Shown piece by piece: positions 10,444 through 19,284 of a stretch of DNA of 64,000 bases (position 1 is the stretch's first letter; every line of letters begins with the position of its first letter). The notes beneath the pieces were generated by a model. That model saw only the letters and a list, made by a program, of their open reading frames with translations. It had not been told where the DNA came from and searched no databases. This DNA is from Micromonospora halotolerans. GTDB taxonomy: Bacteria > Actinomycetota > Actinomycetes > Mycobacteriales > Micromonosporaceae. The translations under genes were made by a program, and so were the position numbers. The stretch covers positions 744,001 to 808,000 of the forward strand of contig NZ_CP134876.1 in the NCBI RefSeq assembly GCF_032108445.1. The letters run 5' to 3'.

Positions 10444-10677
10444 ATGACCCCGACCCTCACGCCGCCGCCCGAGACGGTGAGCCCCCCGGCCGCCGATGAA
10501 CGGTGCGACCGCTGCAATGCTGCCGGCAAGCTCCGGATCACTCTGGCGGGTGGGAGTGAGCTGGTGTTCTGTGGGCACCACGCGAACAAGTACGCGGAGG
10601 ATCTCGTGAAGATCACCGTGCGCTACGCGTCGGACCCCGAGTTCAGCTGGCGTGGCGCCGATCTGATGGCGAACTGA
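10444..10677 (+). CDS. DUF7455 small zinc-finger-like protein
   Basis: A 77-residue protein with a CDRC pair at about residues 21-24 and a CGHH group near residue 45, matching the DUF7455 family found beside sigA/sigB in actinobacteria. The four ligands suggest a bound zinc ion. Function unknown. An ATG at 10411 is in frame, but the ATG at 10444 follows an ideal AGAGGAGGAAGG ribosome site and begins the conserved part. A very strong terminator follows. Confidence 0.8.
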   Translation: MTPTLTPPPETVSPPAADERCDRCNAAGKLRITLAGGSELVFCGHHANKYAEDLVKITVRYASDPEFSWRGADLMAN

Positions 10678-10704
10678 GTACGAGGAATCCGCAGCTCGAC
10701 ATAA

Positions 10705-10740
10705 AGCCGGCCGGAGGTCCCCAGGGACCTCCGGCCGGCT
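10705..10740 (+). terminator. strong intrinsic terminator after the DUF7455 gene
   Basis: AGCCGGCCGGAGGTCC pairs perfectly over 16 bp with GGACCTCCGGCCGGCT around a 4-base loop and is followed by TTTTGCG. Confidence 0.85.
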
Positions 10741-10777
10741 TTTGCGTACCCCCGTCCCCACCTACCCCGAACCCGGT

Positions 10778-10834
10778 TGATCATGAGGTTTGCGGCAGTA
10801 TCGGCGATCCACTTCGCCGCTAACCTCATGATCA
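10778..10834. repeat. dispersed palindrome, family A, copy 1
   Basis: Left arm TGATCATGAGGTTTGCGGC (10778-10796) and right arm GCCGCTAACCTCATGATCA (10816-10834) are complementary except for one base, with a 19-base spacer. Related palindromes occur at 37007-37061 and 48607-48664, each in an intergenic position. It lies beyond the DUF7455 terminator and before the 3' end of the helicase gene. Confidence 0.7.
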
Positions 10835-10861
10835 CCCGGACGGGGTGAGGGGGCGGGGGGG

Positions 10862-12658
10862 TCAGAGGGTCTGGACGGTGGCTATGCGCTCTTCCAGTTG
10901 CTCGATCGTTGCCTGGGCGCTGGGTGGGCCGCCGCAGAGGCGGCGGAGTTCGGCGTGGATCTTGCCGTGCGGCTGGCCGGTGCGGTGGTGGCGGGCGGCC
11001 ACCAGGGCGTTCAGCTGCCGCCGGAGGGCCACCCGGCGCTGGGCGGCACTCATGGGAGGCGGGGCCGCCGACGGGGCCGCAGGGGCCGGCTCAGCGGTCC
11101 GCTGGGTGGCCCGGCGGCGCTGCGCGGCGAGCTGCTCGGCCTGCCGCTTGGTGAGCAGCATCGAGACCTGGTCGGCGGTGAGCAGCCCGGGCAGGCCGAG
11201 GTATTCCTCCTCCTCCGGGGTGCCCGCCTGGGCGGCCGTGCCGAACGAGGCGCCGTCGAAGATCACCTGGTCCAGCTCGGCGGTCGCGGACAGCGCGGCG
11301 AACCGCTTCTCCAGCTCGCCGCTGGCCTGGTCGTCCCGCTGGGCACGCTCCAGCAGGTCGTCGTCGAGGCCGTCGGAGTCCTTCGGCTTGCCCAGCACGT
11401 GGTCCCGCTCGGCCTCCATCTCGCTGGCCAGACCGAGCAGGTGCGGCACGCTGGGCAGGAAGACCGAGGCGGTCTCGCCGGGGCGGCGGGCCCGAACGAA
11501 CCGGCCGATCGCCTGCGCGAAGTAGAGCGGGGTGCTGGCGCTGGTCGCGTAGACGCCGACGGCCAGCCGGGGGATGTCGACGCCCTCGGACACCATCCGC
11601 ACCGCGACCAGCCAGCGCTGTTCGGAGGCCGCGAACGTCGCGATCCGCGCGGAGGCGCCCTGGTCGTCGGAGAGCACCACGGCGGCCTTCTCACCGGTCA
11701 CCTGCTCCAGCAGCTTGGCGTACGAGCGGGCCACCTGCTGGTCGCTGGCGATCACCAGACCGCCCGCGTCGGGCATGCCGTTGTTGCGCAGCACGGTCAA
11801 CCGGGCGTCGGCGGCGCGCAGCACCTGCGGCATCCAGTCGCCGGCCGGATCCAGCGCGGTCCGCCAGGCCTGCGCGATGAGGTCCTGGGTCATCGGCTCG
11901 CCGAGCCGGGCGGCCAGCTCCTCGCCGGCGTTGGTGCGCCACCGGGTCTCCCCCGAGTACGCCAGGAAGAGCACCGGCCGGACCACGCCCTCGCGCAGCG
12001 CGTCGGAGTAGCCGTAGACCGAGTCGGCGCGGGAGCGGAGCAGCCCGTCCCCGCCCCGCTCGTAGCTGACGAACGGGATCGGGTTGTCGTCGGAGCGGAA
12101 CGGGGTGCCGGTGAGCATGAGCCGGCGTACGGCGGGCTCGAAGGCCGCCTTGACGCCGTCGCCCCAGGTCCGCGAGTCACCCGCGTGGTGGATCTCGTCG
12201 AGGATCACCAGGGTGCGCCGGGTCATGGTGCGCCGCCGGTGCACCTGCGGTGCCATCCCGACCTGGGCGTACGTGACGACCGCGCCGTGGAAGTCGGCCG
12301 CGGAGTGCAGGTCGGCGTTGCGGAAGGCGGCGTCGAGCTGGATGCCGACGCGGGCGGCGGACTCCGCCCACTGGGTCTTCAGGTGTTCGGTCGGCGCGAC
12401 CACGGTGACCGCCTCGACGGTGCCGTCGTTCAGCAGCTCGGCGGCGATCCGCAGGGCGAACGTGGTCTTGCCGGCGCCGGGCGTGGCGACCGCCGTGAAG
12501 TCGTCGGTGCGGCGGCGCAGGTACTCCACCATCGCCTTGCGTTGCCAGGCACGCAGGGGTGGGAATGTGTCGAGCGCCGGCAACCGCGGTGCCACGTAGC
12601 TCCTCTCCGACCGCACGACGGCGGACCCCGGCCGAGGGCCACGGGTGCGGCCGCCCAT
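10862..12658 (-). CDS. DEAD/DEAH-box superfamily 2 helicase
   Basis: A 598-residue ATP-dependent helicase or translocase. The N-terminal half has the Q-like LRAWQRKAMVEYL, Walker A TPGAGKTTFALR, DEIHHA (motif II) and LTGTPFR (motif III). The C-terminal RecA-like domain has MVSEGVDIPRL (motif V) and QAIGRFVRARRPGE (motif VI). This fold acts on nucleic acids; its substrate is not known. The C-terminal 150 residues are a charged, possibly DNA-binding extension. ATG 12658 follows GAGGG by 8 bases; in-frame codons further upstream lack conserved sequence. Its position after sigA is conserved in actinomycetes. Confidence 0.9.
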   Translation of the reverse strand: MGGRTRGPRPGSAVVRSERSYVAPRLPALDTFPPLRAWQRKAMVEYLRRRTDDFTAVATPGAGKTTFALRIAAELLNDGTVEAVTVVAPTEHLKTQWAESAARVGIQLDAAFRNADLHSAADFHGAVVTYAQVGMAPQVHRRRTMTRRTLVILDEIHHAGDSRTWGDGVKAAFEPAVRRLMLTGTPFRSDDNPIPFVSYERGGDGLLRSRADSVYGYSDALREGVVRPVLFLAYSGETRWRTNAGEELAARLGEPMTQDLIAQAWRTALDPAGDWMPQVLRAADARLTVLRNNGMPDAGGLVIASDQQVARSYAKLLEQVTGEKAAVVLSDDQGASARIATFAASEQRWLVAVRMVSEGVDIPRLAVGVYATSASTPLYFAQAIGRFVRARRPGETASVFLPSVPHLLGLASEMEAERDHVLGKPKDSDGLDDDLLERAQRDDQASGELEKRFAALSATAELDQVIFDGASFGTAAQAGTPEEEEYLGLPGLLTADQVSMLLTKRQAEQLAAQRRRATQRTAEPAPAAPSAAPPPMSAAQRRVALRRQLNALVAARHHRTGQPHGKIHAELRRLCGGPPSAQATIEQLEERIATVQTL

Positions 12659-12772
12659 GAAAAGGCCCTCGCGCATCGGGTGCCGCGAAGGCCGACTCAG
12701 CATAACCAGCGGGGGCCGTCCGCCCCACTCGACGCCACGCTGGTCACATCCGCCCACCCCGGGGCGCCGGGC

Positions 12773-13423
12773 TCAGACCTGTGGTCCCCGGGCGCCGGTG
12801 CGCGGCGGCCGCAGCGCCGGCACCGGGGCGGACCAGCGCCGCCGCAGCGCGATCAGCCGCAGCGCGAAGACGAGGACCGCCGCGGCGGTCAGGGGCCCCG
12901 CGGTCGCCGCGCCGTACGTCGACAGCAGCGCCACGGCGATCGACCCGGCGAGCGCCGCCACGGCGTAGATCTCCCGGCGCAGCACCACCGGGATCTCGCC
13001 GGTGAGCAGGTCGCGCCCCAGCCCGCCGCCGATGGCCGTGAGCATGCCGATCATGCAGGCGCCGACGGCCGGCACGTGGGCGTCGAGGGCCTTGAGCGTG
13101 CCGGTGACGGTGAACAGGGCGAGACCGGCCGCGTCGAGCACCAGCACGGTGGTGCGCAGCCGGGCGAACTGGGGATGCAGCCAGAAGATGGCGGCGGCGG
13201 TGACCGCCGCGGTGACCGCGTACCGCCAGTCGGCGAAGGCCAGCGGCGGCACCTCGTCGATGACCAGGTCGCGGAAGATCCCGCCGCCGAGGGCGGCGAC
13301 GACGCCGACGAAGACCACCCCGAAGAGGTCGAGCCGTTTGGCCACCGCCGCGGAGGCGCCGGAGGCCGCGAAGACCGCCACGCCGGTGAGGTCGGCGAGG
13401 AGGAGCGGGGTGGAGGTGGTCAC
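12773..13423 (-). CDS. TRIC (UPF0126) family cation channel
   Basis: A 216-residue membrane protein with about seven helices arranged as an internal repeat: GVAVFAASGASAAVAKRLDL and GLALFTVTGTLKALD each lead into a glycine-rich turn with GGGIFRDL or GGGLGRDLL. This duplicated motif defines the bacterial trimeric intracellular cation channel family, homologous to eukaryotic TRIC potassium channels. Physiological role in bacteria is uncertain. The gene shares its direction with the helicase and the DUF3039 gene (40-bp gap). Confidence 0.88.
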   Translation of the reverse strand: MTTSTPLLLADLTGVAVFAASGASAAVAKRLDLFGVVFVGVVAALGGGIFRDLVIDEVPPLAFADWRYAVTAAVTAAAIFWLHPQFARLRTTVLVLDAAGLALFTVTGTLKALDAHVPAVGACMIGMLTAIGGGLGRDLLTGEIPVVLRREIYAVAALAGSIAVALLSTYGAATAGPLTAAAVLVFALRLIALRRRWSAPVPALRPPRTGARGPQV

Positions 13424-13463
13424 CGCCGCAGGTTACGCGGGCGGCCGGGAGGGCCGCCCGGGA

Positions 13464-13682
13464 TCACTCGGCGTACGAGTCGTAGATCTCCTTGCACTTC
13501 GGGCAGACCGGGGAACCGGGCTTGGCGGCCTTGGTCACCGGGAAGGTCTCGCCGCAGAGCGCCACGACGAAGGTGCCCATGACGGCACTCTCCGCGATCT
13601 TCTCCTTGCGGACGTAGTGGAACATCTCCGGGCCGGTGTCGGCGTCCTTCAGCTCGGGACGCTCGAGAACCTCTGTACTCAC
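13464..13682 (-). CDS. DUF3039 small cysteine-containing protein
   Basis: A 72-residue actinobacterial DUF3039 protein. A cysteine in [11 protein letters not shown] and a CPKC pair near the C-terminus suggest a zinc-binding knuckle. Function unknown. GTG at 13682 is preceded by GGAGGT 6 bases upstream; the preceding in-frame codons have no conserved sequence. The gene is divergent from psuG with 88 bases between the starts. Confidence 0.8.
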   Translation of the reverse strand: MSTEVLERPELKDADTGPEMFHYVRKEKIAESAVMGTFVVALCGETFPVTKAAKPGSPVCPKCKEIYDSYAE

Positions 13683-13770
13683 GACTACACCTCCAACGGT
13701 CCAGTTTTGCAGGTCGATCCCGCCCGGTCCACCTGGGCCCGCGCCGGAGGCGGCCCGTACCGTAGCCGAA

Positions 13771-14706
13771 GTGACCAACTTTCACATCAGTCTCGGCACC
13801 GAGGTGGCCGACGCCCTGCGCGACGGGCGTCCGGTCGTCGCCCTGGAGAGCACCATCGTCTCCCACGGCCTGCCCCGACCGGACAATCTTCGCGTCGCGC
13901 GTCAGATCGAGCAGGCGGTCCGGGACGCGGGAGCCGTTCCGGCCACCATCGGCATGGTCGCCGGTGAGCTGATCGTGGGTCTGGACGACGCCCAGCTCAC
14001 CCGGCTCGCCACGGTCGACGGGGTGAGCAAGCTCTCGGTGCGCGACCTGGCCGTGGCGGCGGCCACCGGCGCGGACGGCGCCACCACCGTGGCGGCGACC
14101 AGCGCGGTGGCCGCGGTGGCCGGGATCGGGGTCTTCGCCACCGGCGGCCTGGGCGGGGTGCACCGGGAGGCCGCGCAGACCTTCGACGAGTCCGCCGACC
14201 TGGTCACCCTGGCCCGGACCCCGATCGCGGTGGTCTGCGCCGGGGTGAAGTCGATCCTGGACGTGGGCGCCACCCTGGAGCGGCTGGAGACCCTCGGGGT
14301 CAGCGTCGTCGGCTACCGCACCCGCCGCTTCCCCGGCTTCTACCTCACCGACGCCGGCTTCGACCTGGACTGGTCGGTGGAGTCGCCGGAACAGGCGGCC
14401 GACGTGCTGGCCGCGCGCCGGGAGCAGGGCGTGCACTCCGGTGGGCTGATCGTGGCGAACCCGCTGCCGGTGGACGAGCAGCTCGACCCGGCGCTGCACG
14501 ACCGCACCCTGGCCACGGGGCTGGCCATGCTGGCCCGCGACGGGGTGACCGGCAAGGCGGTGACCCCGTTCCTGCTGGCCCACTTCCACTCCGCCACCGA
14601 GGGCGCCAGCCTGGCGGTGAACGTGCGGATCATCCTGCGCAACGCCGACCTGGCGGCACGGATCGCGGTCGCCGCGGCGGCCCGCCGCACCGCCGCACCG
14701 GCATGA
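13771..14706 (+). CDS. psuG: pseudouridine-5'-phosphate glycosidase
   Basis: A 311-residue enzyme that splits pseudouridine 5'-phosphate into uracil and ribose 5-phosphate, breaking a C-C glycosidic bond. Family signatures are plain: [16 protein letters not shown], the phosphate-binding [33 protein letters not shown] with the catalytic lysine, and VANPLP. The Mn2+-binding Asp lies in the TFDESADL segment. GTG 13771 begins the family N-terminus. It overlaps the kinase gene by ATGA, so the two steps of pseudouridine breakdown are coupled. Confidence 0.95.
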   Translation: MTNFHISLGTEVADALRDGRPVVALESTIVSHGLPRPDNLRVARQIEQAVRDAGAVPATIGMVAGELIVGLDDAQLTRLATVDGVSKLSVRDLAVAAATGADGATTVAATSAVAAVAGIGVFATGGLGGVHREAAQTFDESADLVTLARTPIAVVCAGVKSILDVGATLERLETLGVSVVGYRTRRFPGFYLTDAGFDLDWSVESPEQAADVLAARREQGVHSGGLIVANPLPVDEQLDPALHDRTLATGLAMLARDGVTGKAVTPFLLAHFHSATEGASLAVNVRIILRNADLAARIAVAAAARRTAAPA

Positions 14707-15599
14707 GCCTCGCACCCCGCATCGTCGTCGTCGGAGACGTCATCACCGACGTGCTCGCGGTGCTCTCCGGCCCCCTCGCCACCGGCTCGGACACCGCGGC
14801 CGGAATCCGGTTCAGCGGCGGCGGCCAGGCGGCGAACACCGCGGCCTGGCTCGCCGGCCAGGGTGCGGCCGTCACACTGGTCGCGGCGGTGGGCGACGAC
14901 GAGACGGGCCGGGAGCGGGTCACCGAACTGGAGCGGGTCGGGGTGACCTGCGCCGTGGAGCGGCACGAGGGCTACCCCACCGGCACGGTCATCGTGCTCA
15001 CCCACGACGGGGAGCGGACCATGGTCAGCCAGCGGGGGGCGAACCTGCGGCTGACCACGGAGCACGTCGACCGGACCATCGCGGCCGCGCCCGACGCCGG
15101 GCACCTGCACCTGTCCGCGTACACGCTGCTGGACGTCGGGTCGCGGGGCGCGGGCCTGCGCGCGCTGGCCGCCGCCCGCGAGCGCGGGCTCACCACCAGC
15201 GTCGACGCGGCCTCCGCGGCCCCGCTGCGGCGGGTCGGCACGGCCTTCCTGACCTGGGTACGCGACGTCGACCTGCTGCTGGTCAACACGGACGAGGCGA
15301 CGGTGCTGGCCGGCGGGCTGGACCCGGCGGCGCAGGCCCGGGCGCTGACCTCGGTGGCCCACCGGGTGGTGGTGAAACGGGGCGCGGCCGGCGCGGTCTG
15401 GGTGGACCGGACCGGGCTGGTCGAGACGGCCCCGGCGCCCGGGGTGGCCGTGGTGGACGTGACCGGGGCGGGCGACGCCTTCGCCGCCGGCCTGCTCACC
15501 GCGTGGCTGGCCGGCGCGGACCCGCGCGCGGCGCTGTCCCGGGCCGGCGATCTCGGCGCGCTTGCGGTCACCACCGTCGGCGCGCGGCCCCAGCCCTGA
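14703..15599 (+). CDS. PfkB-family carbohydrate kinase, likely pseudouridine kinase
   Basis: A 298-residue ribokinase-fold enzyme. It has the N-terminal [13 protein letters not shown] sugar-binding loop, and the C-terminal signature [14 protein letters not shown] with the catalytic Asp and the anion hole. Because it overlaps psuG (ATGA), its most likely substrate is pseudouridine, phosphorylated to the substrate of PsuG. The specificity is inferred from context only; adenosine or ribose kinases share the fold. No dedicated pseudouridine transporter gene is adjacent. Confidence 0.85.
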   Translation: MSLAPRIVVVGDVITDVLAVLSGPLATGSDTAAGIRFSGGGQAANTAAWLAGQGAAVTLVAAVGDDETGRERVTELERVGVTCAVERHEGYPTGTVIVLTHDGERTMVSQRGANLRLTTEHVDRTIAAAPDAGHLHLSAYTLLDVGSRGAGLRALAAARERGLTTSVDAASAAPLRRVGTAFLTWVRDVDLLLVNTDEATVLAGGLDPAAQARALTSVAHRVVVKRGAAGAVWVDRTGLVETAPAPGVAVVDVTGAGDAFAAGLLTAWLAGADPRAALSRAGDLGALAVTTVGARPQP

Positions 15600-15604
15600 C
15601 GGCG

Positions 15605-15637
15605 GACCGGTCCGGGCGGCCGCCGCCCGGGCCGGTC
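15605..15637. terminator. hairpin between psuK-like gene and DUF3099 gene
   Basis: GACCGGTCCGGGCGGC pairs with GCCGCCCGGGCCGGTC (one wobble) between convergent genes; the last two bases of the right arm are part of the stop codon of the leftward gene. There is no T-run, so it may stabilise mRNA ends rather than terminate by itself. Confidence 0.5.
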
Positions 15638-15992
15638 AGGGCTCGGCGTCGATGACCTTGTGCGGACGCTCCTCGGCGGCGAGCGCCATGGGCGGGGTCT
15701 CGTCCCGGTGGCGGGGCTGGAACTTCCCCGCCATCCGGTGCTGCTCCTTGGGCGGACGATCGTTGGCCAGCAGCACGGCCAGCCAGGGGATGAGCACCAT
15801 CCCGAGGGCGCAGAGCGGCAGCCACAGCCAGAGCAGTGGTGCCTTGACGCCGACCAGGACCGCACCGAGCACCAGGCACGCGACCCGGATTCCCATCATC
15901 AGCACGTAGCGCTTCTGCCGGCTGGTGAGCTGGTCGTCCTGGCTGCGCGAGGCGTCGGTGATCAGGATCGGCTGGTACGCCTGACGCTTCAC
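15636..15992 (-). CDS. DUF3099 membrane protein
   Basis: A roughly 118-residue protein with two adjacent membrane helices (MMGIRVACLVLGAVLVG and LWLWLPLCALGMVLIPWLAV) after a short cytoplasmic N-terminus, matching the actinobacterial DUF3099 family of unknown function. GTG 15992 is favoured because AGGAGG stands 6 bases upstream; an in-frame GTG at 15995 and an ATG at 16022 (adding ten residues, with GAGGG upstream) are alternatives. Confidence 0.75.
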   Translation of the reverse strand: MKRQAYQPILITDASRSQDDQLTSRQKRYVLMMGIRVACLVLGAVLVGVKAPLLWLWLPLCALGMVLIPWLAVLLANDRPPKEQHRMAGKFQPRHRDETPPMALAAEERPHKVIDAEP

Positions 15993-16098
15993 CACGGACC
16001 TCCTCGAGGGATTACGACCCATCCTGTCACCCTCGACGGTTGATCGGCGAAAATCGTGACAAGGGCGGCGCGTGTTACGTGCGTGGTACGCTCCGTTC

Positions 16099-16410
16099 GT
16101 GGGCAACCGGTTCAGCTTCACCGACGAGGCGTTGGCCAACCTGCGGGTCTACGACGTCACGCCCGGGGAAGTCTGGGAAGCCCTGCACAGCACGCGGCGG
16201 GTCATCCGGCACCTCGGCGACGACGTCATGGTGGTCTACGCGACCGACCACCGGGGTCGACGCCTCGCGGTGCTGCTGGCCGAGGCCGACGGCAGCGACA
16301 ACGACTGGGACATCCTCTCCGCCCGCGAACTGAGCGACGTCGAGGCCAAGCGCTACGACGACGCGGTGCGGAGGTCACGCCGACGAGGAGGCGGTCACGA
16401 TGCACCGTAA
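16099..16410 (+). CDS. BrnT-like putative toxin
   Basis: A 103-residue basic protein. The middle (RRLAVLLAEADGS) and the ending DWDILSARELSDVEAKRYDD resemble the BrnT ribonuclease-toxin fold, where an xxISAR strand is followed by a helix with ExxxYxxA. Similarity is by eye and the catalytic residues cannot be confirmed. It overlaps the following ribbon-helix-helix gene by 11 bases, the usual layout of a toxin followed by its antitoxin in BrnTA. The GTG at 16099 gives a family-like N-terminus (GNRFSFTDEALANL); the frame also contains an upstream TTG-type alternative. Confidence 0.55.
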   Translation: MGNRFSFTDEALANLRVYDVTPGEVWEALHSTRRVIRHLGDDVMVVYATDHRGRRLAVLLAEADGSDNDWDILSARELSDVEAKRYDDAVRRSRRRGGGHDAP

Positions 16411-16711
16411 CGAGGCGACCAAGCGGTTCCACGACGCCGGCGACGCGCTCGCCGACCTGATCGACGAGACCCAGCCCGCGGAGCTGCCCACCCCCGACAC
16501 CGACGTGCCGATGGTCAGCCGCTCGGTGCGCCTCCCGCTGGAGACGTACGACCGGGTCCGGGCGGCCGCCGAGGCGCGCGGCATCGGGGTGACCACGCTC
16601 ATGCGGCAGTGGATCGAGGCGGGCCTGGCCGACCTCGACGAGTCCGCCACGGTCTCCCTGGCCGACGTGCGCCGGGCCCTGGCCGCGCTGTCCCGCCCCA
16701 CCGCCGCCTGA
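16400..16711 (+). CDS. ribbon-helix-helix (CopG/BrnA-like) putative antitoxin
   Basis: A 103-residue protein whose residues about 45-85 form a ribbon-helix-helix DNA-binding fold: SRSVRLPLETYDRVRAAAEA, then GVTTLMRQWIEAGL. The first 40 residues are acidic and probably contact the partner. BrnA and CopG antitoxins bind their own promoter and neutralise the toxin. The 11-base overlap with the preceding gene means the two are co-translated. A plain regulator role is also possible. Confidence 0.6.
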   Translation: MHRNEATKRFHDAGDALADLIDETQPAELPTPDTDVPMVSRSVRLPLETYDRVRAAAEARGIGVTTLMRQWIEAGLADLDESATVSLADVRRALAALSRPTAA

Positions 16712-16714
16712 GCC

Positions 16715-17947
16715 TCAGGCGTCCGGGCCGCTGCTCTCCGGCCCCGTCCGCCCGAGCGGGGAGGCCGACATCTCCGGCGGGCGACCCCGGCTGCGCAGCG
16801 CGTCCGCCAGCGCCACCGCGGCCAGCACAACGGCCACCAGGGAGAGGGCCCGCACGGCGGGACCGTGCGCGAGCAGCGGGACGAGCAGGAGCAGCGCGCT
16901 CGCGCCGAGGATCCGGGGCAGCGAGACCCGGCCGAAGATCTCGTACTCGAAGCGGGCCCGGGCGGCCAGGAAGAGCAGCGGCCCGCCCACCACGAAGAGC
17001 AGCAGGCCCGGGTCGGACCGGTGGAACGGCTCGGCGATGACCACCTCGTAGCCGACCGCAGCGGTGAGCACGCCGAGCACGATGACCAGGTGGGTGATCG
17101 TGGCCGACGTGCCGAGCCGGCCCGGCACGGGTGCCAGCCGCAGCGCCTCGGCCAGCAGGTGCCCGGCCCGGTGGAAGTAGATCCGCCAGAGCAGCGCGGT
17201 GGTGACGAAGGCGACCACGAAGGCGCCCGCGCCGTCGCCGGAGAACTTCTCGCCGCTGAAAGTCACTCCGATGACCAGGATCGACTCGCCGAGCGCGATG
17301 AGGAAGATCTGCTGGTAGCGCTCGGCGAGGTGCTCGCCGGCGATCCGCCAGCCCCCGGTCGGCGCGGATCCGATCCGGGGCAGCGGCCACCCGGCGAAGA
17401 GCGCGACGTAGTCCACGGTCAGCGCGAGGGCCCAGAGCGGCAGGCGCAGATCGTCGGGGCCCACCGCCCCCGCCAGCCAGAGCGGCGCGGTCGCCGCCGC
17501 CCAGGCGGCCAACCGGAGCGGGACCAGCCGCCGGGGGTGGCCGTGCAGTGCGGCGGCGACGACCAGGGGCCGGCCGAGCATCACGGCGACGTACGCGAGG
17601 GCGAACGGCAGCGCCCGCTCCTCCAGGGCCCGCGGCAGCGCCACCGCCATCACCAGGCTGGCGAACATCGTGCCGACCACGACGGCCTGGATGACCGTCT
17701 GCTCCGGCTCGTACCGGCTGGTCACCCAGACGGTGATCGTCCAGACCAGCCACAACACCAGGAACAGCAGCACGGTACGGCCGACCGCGGCGGCCAGCGT
17801 CCACCCGGTGGCCGGCAGGCTGTTGATCAGCCGCTGGGAGACCCGGGTCAGCGCGAAGACGAAGACCAGGTCGAAGAAGAGTTCCAGGAAGGTGGCACGC
17901 GTGGCGCTCTCCGGCGGGCGCAGCAGCGCGGCACCGCGTTCCGCCAC
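16715..17947 (-). CDS. LtrA family (low temperature requirement A) membrane protein, copy 1
   Basis: A 410-residue integral membrane protein with ten or more helices. The PF06772 signatures FLELFFDLVFVFALTRVSQR near the N-terminus and GEHLAERYQQIFLIALGESI in the middle are clear. LtrA proteins are widespread in actinobacteria and their transport substrate is unknown. GTG 17947 (start MAERGAALLRPP-like) is favoured because the tandem paralogue begins the same way and CGGGGGTG lies upstream; an ATG at 17980 is in frame. It is 75 bases from the second copy, in the same direction. Confidence 0.88.
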   Translation of the reverse strand: MAERGAALLRPPESATRATFLELFFDLVFVFALTRVSQRLINSLPATGWTLAAAVGRTVLLFLVLWLVWTITVWVTSRYEPEQTVIQAVVVGTMFASLVMAVALPRALEERALPFALAYVAVMLGRPLVVAAALHGHPRRLVPLRLAAWAAATAPLWLAGAVGPDDLRLPLWALALTVDYVALFAGWPLPRIGSAPTGGWRIAGEHLAERYQQIFLIALGESILVIGVTFSGEKFSGDGAGAFVVAFVTTALLWRIYFHRAGHLLAEALRLAPVPGRLGTSATITHLVIVLGVLTAAVGYEVVIAEPFHRSDPGLLLFVVGGPLLFLAARARFEYEIFGRVSLPRILGASALLLLVPLLAHGPAVRALSLVAVVLAAVALADALRSRGRPPEMSASPLGRTGPESSGPDA

Positions 17948-18022
17948 CGTGTCACCCCCGTCCGCCGCCCTGGCTCCCAACGACCGGGCCGCCGCGCCGG
18001 TTGCGTGTCGGGGGCCGGCGGC

Positions 18023-19222
18023 TCACATCGGCGAGGCGGGGCGTTCCGGCGGGCGGCCCCGGGCCCGGAGCGCGTCGGCCACGGCCATCCCGGTCAGCAC
18101 CGCCGTGACGCCGACGGCCATGCCGATCAGCGGCAGCCGGCTCAGCAGCGGCACGCCGAGGACCAGGAGCAGCAGGCCGACCAGGCGGGAGAGGGAGACC
18201 CGGCCGAAGACCTCGTACTCGAAGCGGGAGCGGCCGACCACGAAGAGCGCCGGGCCTCCGACGATGGCCGCCACCCGGACCACGTCGGCGTGTCCCCCGG
18301 GCTCGGAGATGGCCACCTCGTAACCGACCGCCGTGGTGACGATGCCGGCGATCATCGTGAGGTGCGTCCAGGTGGCCGACTGACCGAGCCGGGCCGGCTG
18401 CCGGGCCTGGGCCACCGCCTCGGCCAGCACCGAGCCCGCCCGGTGGAAGTAGATCCGCCAGAGCAGCACCGTGGTGGCGAAGGCGTCCACGAGCGCGATC
18501 CAGCGCAGCAGCGTGAAGTCGCTGCCGCTGAACCCGACGCCCGCCACGAAGATCATCTCGCCGAGCGCGATGATGGTGAACTGCTGGTACCGCTCGGCCA
18601 GGTGCTCGCCGGTCACCGTCCACGCCGTGGCCGCCGCCCGGCCCAGCCGGGGCACCGGCCACCCGATGACCACGCCCACGTAGTCGATCACCAGGGCCAC
18701 CGCCCAGCAGAGCAGCCGCGCGTCGTCGCCGACCAGGCCACCGCCCAGCCAGAACACGGCCGAGACGCCCGACCAGACCAGGATCCGGCCGGACAGGTGA
18801 CGCTGGGAGTGCCGGCGCAGCGCCACGGTCAGGTAGATCGAGCGGCCGAGCTGGATGGCGACGTACCCGGCGGCGAAGCTCAACCCGTGCGGGCCGTACG
18901 CGGCCGGCACCGACACGGCCATCACCAGGCTGCCGAACATGGACCCGACCATCACCGCCTGGATGGGCGGTCGCTCCGGGTCGTAGTGGCTCGTGGCCCA
19001 GGCGGTGAGCGACCAGACCATCCAGAGCGCGAGCAGCAGCACCAGGGTCTGCGTCAGCTCCAGCGGGAGGCGACCGCCGCCCGCCGTCACGTCGTCGATG
19101 AGGCGCTGCGAGACCCGGGTGAAGGCGAAGACGAAGACGACGTCGAGGAAGAGCTCCAGGAAGGTCGCGCGGTGACTGCCCCCGCCGCCGCGCAGGAGTT
19201 CCGCCCCCCGCTCGTCCGCCAT
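18023..19222 (-). CDS. LtrA family membrane protein, copy 2
   Basis: A 399-residue paralogue of the neighbouring LtrA gene, sharing FLELFLDVVFVFAFTRVSQR, the GEHLAERYQQFTIIALGE segment and the LLWRIYFHRAG helix. The two align over their whole length and have the same C-terminal pattern (ADALRARGRPPE), so they come from a tandem duplication with considerable divergence since. ATG 19222 follows a GGCGGGTG site. Function and substrate unknown. Confidence 0.88.
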   Translation of the reverse strand: MADERGAELLRGGGGSHRATFLELFLDVVFVFAFTRVSQRLIDDVTAGGGRLPLELTQTLVLLLALWMVWSLTAWATSHYDPERPPIQAVMVGSMFGSLVMAVSVPAAYGPHGLSFAAGYVAIQLGRSIYLTVALRRHSQRHLSGRILVWSGVSAVFWLGGGLVGDDARLLCWAVALVIDYVGVVIGWPVPRLGRAAATAWTVTGEHLAERYQQFTIIALGEMIFVAGVGFSGSDFTLLRWIALVDAFATTVLLWRIYFHRAGSVLAEAVAQARQPARLGQSATWTHLTMIAGIVTTAVGYEVAISEPGGHADVVRVAAIVGGPALFVVGRSRFEYEVFGRVSLSRLVGLLLLVLGVPLLSRLPLIGMAVGVTAVLTGMAVADALRARGRPPERPASPM

Positions 19223-19284
19223 CACCCGCCCGTCGCCACCGCCTTGACGATCATGACAACGAGCCAGCGCGGGCGCGGGTTGCG

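Noticed and set aside
10898..13582. Open frame of 894 codons on the plus strand opposite the helicase and TRIC genes
   Set aside because: Antisense shadow without domain content.
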